The position numbers were made by a program, and so were the translations under genes. Below are positions 14,166 through 15,428 of a stretch of 15,428 nt of DNA, piece after piece. This stretch comes from DATJZH01 sp035499215 (GTDB lineage Bacteria; Actinomycetota; Actinomycetes; Streptosporangiales; Streptosporangiaceae): NCBI GenBank assembly GCA_035499215.1, contig DATJZH010000384.1, positions 1-15,428 on the forward strand, written 5' to 3'. The notes beneath the pieces were generated by a model that saw only the letters and a list, made by a program, of their open reading frames with translations, made no database searches and was not told where the DNA came from. Position 1 is the stretch's first letter; each line of letters starts with the position of its first letter.

Positions 14166-14845
14166 GCACGCCGGGCGGCCCGGCCCCGCGCGACGGCCGG
14201 CCGAGGGTCTTCCTCGTTGACGATCATGGATTGTTCCGGTCCGGGGTCCGATCCGAGCTCGGCGGCCAGGTGGATGTCATTGGCGAGGCGGACGACGTCG
14301 AGCCCGCCATCGCCCGGATCGCCCAGTGCCTGCCGGACGTCGTGCTTCTCGACGTGCACCTGCCCGGCGGCGGCGGCCAGGCCGTGGTAACAGCCCTGAA
14401 GGCCGCGCACCCGCAGGTGCGCTTTCTCGCCCTGTCCGCTTCCGATGCCCCCGAGGACGTGATTGCCGTCATCCGGGCGGGTGCGCGGGGCTACGTGACG
14501 AAGACGATCTCCGGAACCGAGCTGGTGGACGCCGTGCGGCGGGTAGCGGCTGGCGACGCCGTGTTCTCGCCCAGGCTGGCGGGTTTTGTCCTCGACGCCT
14601 TCGCAGCCCTCCCCCAGGCCGGCCCTGGCCGGCCGTCCGTGGATCCTGAACTCGACCAGCTGACGCCCCGCGAGCGAGAGGTCCTGCGCCTGATCGCCCG
14701 CGGCTACACCTACAAGGAGATCGCGCGGGAGCTCTACATCTCGATCAAGACGGTCGAGACGCATGTCTCATCAGTGCTGCGCAAGCTGCAGCTATCGACC
14801 CGTCACCAGCTGACGCGGTGGGCGACGGACCGGCGGCTGGCCTAG
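14162..14845 (+). CDS. NarL/LuxR-family response regulator
   Basis: Cytoplasmic DNA-binding partner of the kinase just upstream. 227 residues. Receiver domain at about 14-130: acidic pair Asp20-Asp21, phospho-acceptor Asp64 in VVLLDVHLP, the conserved Ser in LALSAS, and Lys in YVTKTISG. After a Pro/Gly linker, the LuxR-type helix-turn-helix occupies 167-227 (LTPREREVLRLIARGYTYKE, then SIKTVETHVSSVLRKL). GTG start inside the kinase stop (GTGA, 14162-14165), so translationally coupled. The 11-bp inverted repeat upstream of the kinase is a candidate autoregulatory site; this is inference. Confidence 0.96.
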   Translation: MSTPGGPAPRDGRPRVFLVDDHGLFRSGVRSELGGQVDVIGEADDVEPAIARIAQCLPDVVLLDVHLPGGGGQAVVTALKAAHPQVRFLALSASDAPEDVIAVIRAGARGYVTKTISGTELVDAVRRVAAGDAVFSPRLAGFVLDAFAALPQAGPGRPSVDPELDQLTPREREVLRLIARGYTYKEIARELYISIKTVETHVSSVLRKLQLSTRHQLTRWATDRRLA

Positions 14846-14861
14846 CCGCGCCGGGCGCGGC
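14845..14861 (+). terminator. GC hairpin directly after the response-regulator stop
   Basis: A 7-bp perfect stem GCCGCGC / GCGCGGC with a 3-base loop starts on the last base of the TAG stop. It has no T-run, as often in actinobacteria, so termination is plausible but not certain. Confidence 0.45.
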
Positions 14862-14973
14862 AACCCGGCGGCCGGCCCGGCCGCGCCGCGCGGAGACCGT
14901 CCGTGAGCCGCGGATCACCGCTCCTTGCGTCAAGTTGGGGACGCTGGACAGCAAGCCGCCCGCCGGGCCCAGC

Positions 14974-14979
14974 TAGCAT
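14974..14979 (+). promoter_or_regulatory. Candidate -10 element (TAGCAT) of a possibly leaderless transcript
   Basis: TAGCAT fits the actinobacterial TANNNT pattern and lies seven bases before ATG 14987, the spacing seen in leaderless transcripts. A TGGACA (14945-14950) resembles a -35, but the 23-bp gap is too long. Weak support. Confidence 0.3.
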
Positions 14980-14986
14980 TTGGGAC

Positions 14987-15094
14987 ATGACTGCCAGCTC
15001 ACCCGCGGCCGACGACCGGCTTTCTGCGGCCGCGCGGCGCGGGCCACGTGCCGCGCGGCCGCAGCTCGAAGCACCGCAGGAGATGCCAGGGTGA
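14987..15094 (+). CDS. Doubtful small ORF, 35 codons
   Basis: ATG 14987 opens a 35-residue frame (MTASSPAADDRLSAAARRG...), rich in Ala, Arg and Pro, ending TGA 15092-15094. No ribosome-binding site, only the TAGCAT element seven bases upstream. The stop overlaps a GTG at 15091 that opens a 15-codon frame (VITEWLGPAVRRVGG). Composition alone cannot separate this from chance. The rest of 14862-15265 shows nothing I can name, apart from the open frame discussed in the findings. Confidence 0.2.
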   Translation: MTASSPAADDRLSAAARRGPRAARPQLEAPQEMPG

Positions 15095-15265
15095 TCACTG
15101 AATGGCTCGGCCCGGCCGTCCGGCGCGTGGGTGGATGATGCCATCTCCGAGGCCTCGGCCGGCATCCGCTGGGCAAACCTTGCCGCCGACACGCTGGCCG
15201 GCGCTGTCGTGCAGCACCGGAACCAGGAGACGATAAGGGATGTTCCCGGAAAAAGGAGAGGCTCG

Positions 15266-15428
15266 ATGACCGATGACCAGCAGAGTACGCCCGCCGAGCT
15301 CCCCGGCTGGATGCAGGAGCTCATCGGGCAGCTGCACGGATTCACCGAGAGGCTGGAAGGCCTGGCCTCGCTCGGTCATTCGCTCCCGTCGTTGCCGTCC
15401 CTGCCGACTCCGCCGATCCTGCGGAACT
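15266..15428 (+). CDS. N-terminal part of an unrecognised protein, cut by window end
   Basis: ATG 15266 with AAGGAGAGG just upstream (GGAG at 15255-15258, seven bases away), a strong actinobacterial ribosome-binding site. 54 codons are visible: MTDDQQSTPAELPGWMQELI, then an amphipathic stretch ending FTERLEGLASLGHSL, then a Pro/Ser/Leu-rich part (PSLPSLPTPP). No domain can be named from this. The frame is also open upstream to 15095 with a protein-like sequence, but the ribosome-binding site supports the start at 15266. Confidence 0.65.
   Translation, partial: MTDDQQSTPAELPGWMQELIGQLHGFTERLEGLASLGHSLPSLPSLPTPPILRN

Overview
The window is GC-rich DNA with strong G/C preference at third codon positions, GTG and TTG starts, short or overlapping gene junctions, and families typical of high-GC Gram-positives (DUF1707 protein, PspC-domain histidine kinase paired with a NarL-type regulator, lipoprotein-type solute-binding protein). 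I infer an actinobacterium, probably a soil or environmental lineage. The genus cannot be read from the sequence. There are 14 genes I support well, including two cut by the window edges, plus one doubtful small ORF. I see no tRNA, rRNA, CRISPR array, transposase or phage gene.

Region 1 (1-3552, minus strand) is a complete osmoprotectant (glycine betaine/choline/carnitine-type) ABC importer operon, transcribed leftwards: ATPase with a C-terminal CBS-like region, two permeases, then the lipoprotein binding protein, whose C-terminus runs off the left edge. The binding protein carries an extraordinary run of 21 serines straight after its lipobox cysteine. Divergent from this operon (3729-4634, plus) is a multi-pass membrane protein ending in an extracytoplasmic 'secreted repeat' (PF03640-like) domain.

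Region 2 (4829-12022) is a central-carbon island. pgi, gnd (short form, NAD-type motif) and zwf lie head to tail on the plus strand and encode glucose-6-phosphate isomerase and both dehydrogenases of the oxidative pentose phosphate pathway, without a 6-phosphogluconolactonase gene. A five-helix membrane protein of unknown function lies on the minus strand between zwf and the next pair. Divergent from it are a class I fructose-1,6-bisphosphatase and a bacterial-type phosphoribulokinase 13 bases apart, an order resembling cbbF-cbbP of Calvin-cycle operons. Together these enzymes link fructose-1,6-bisphosphate, fructose-6-P, glucose-6-P, 6-phosphogluconate, ribulose-5-P and ribulose-1,5-bisphosphate. 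RuBisCO is not in the window, so carbon fixation is only a possibility.

Region 3 (12030-14845) is a probable envelope-sensing module. A small DUF1707 membrane protein (minus) is divergent from a PspC-domain sensor kinase and its NarL/LuxR response regulator, which overlap by four bases. The intergenic region holds a perfect 11-bp inverted repeat. Region 4 (14846-15428) has a GC hairpin after the regulator, a poorly resolved 400-base stretch, and the first 54 codons of an unrecognised gene with a strong ribosome-binding site.

The most notable points are the co-location of oxidative pentose-phosphate and Calvin-cycle signature enzymes, the serine microsatellite, the intergenic inverted repeat, and the coding-like sequence upstream of the last gene. 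None is proof of a new system; each finding states the check that would decide it.
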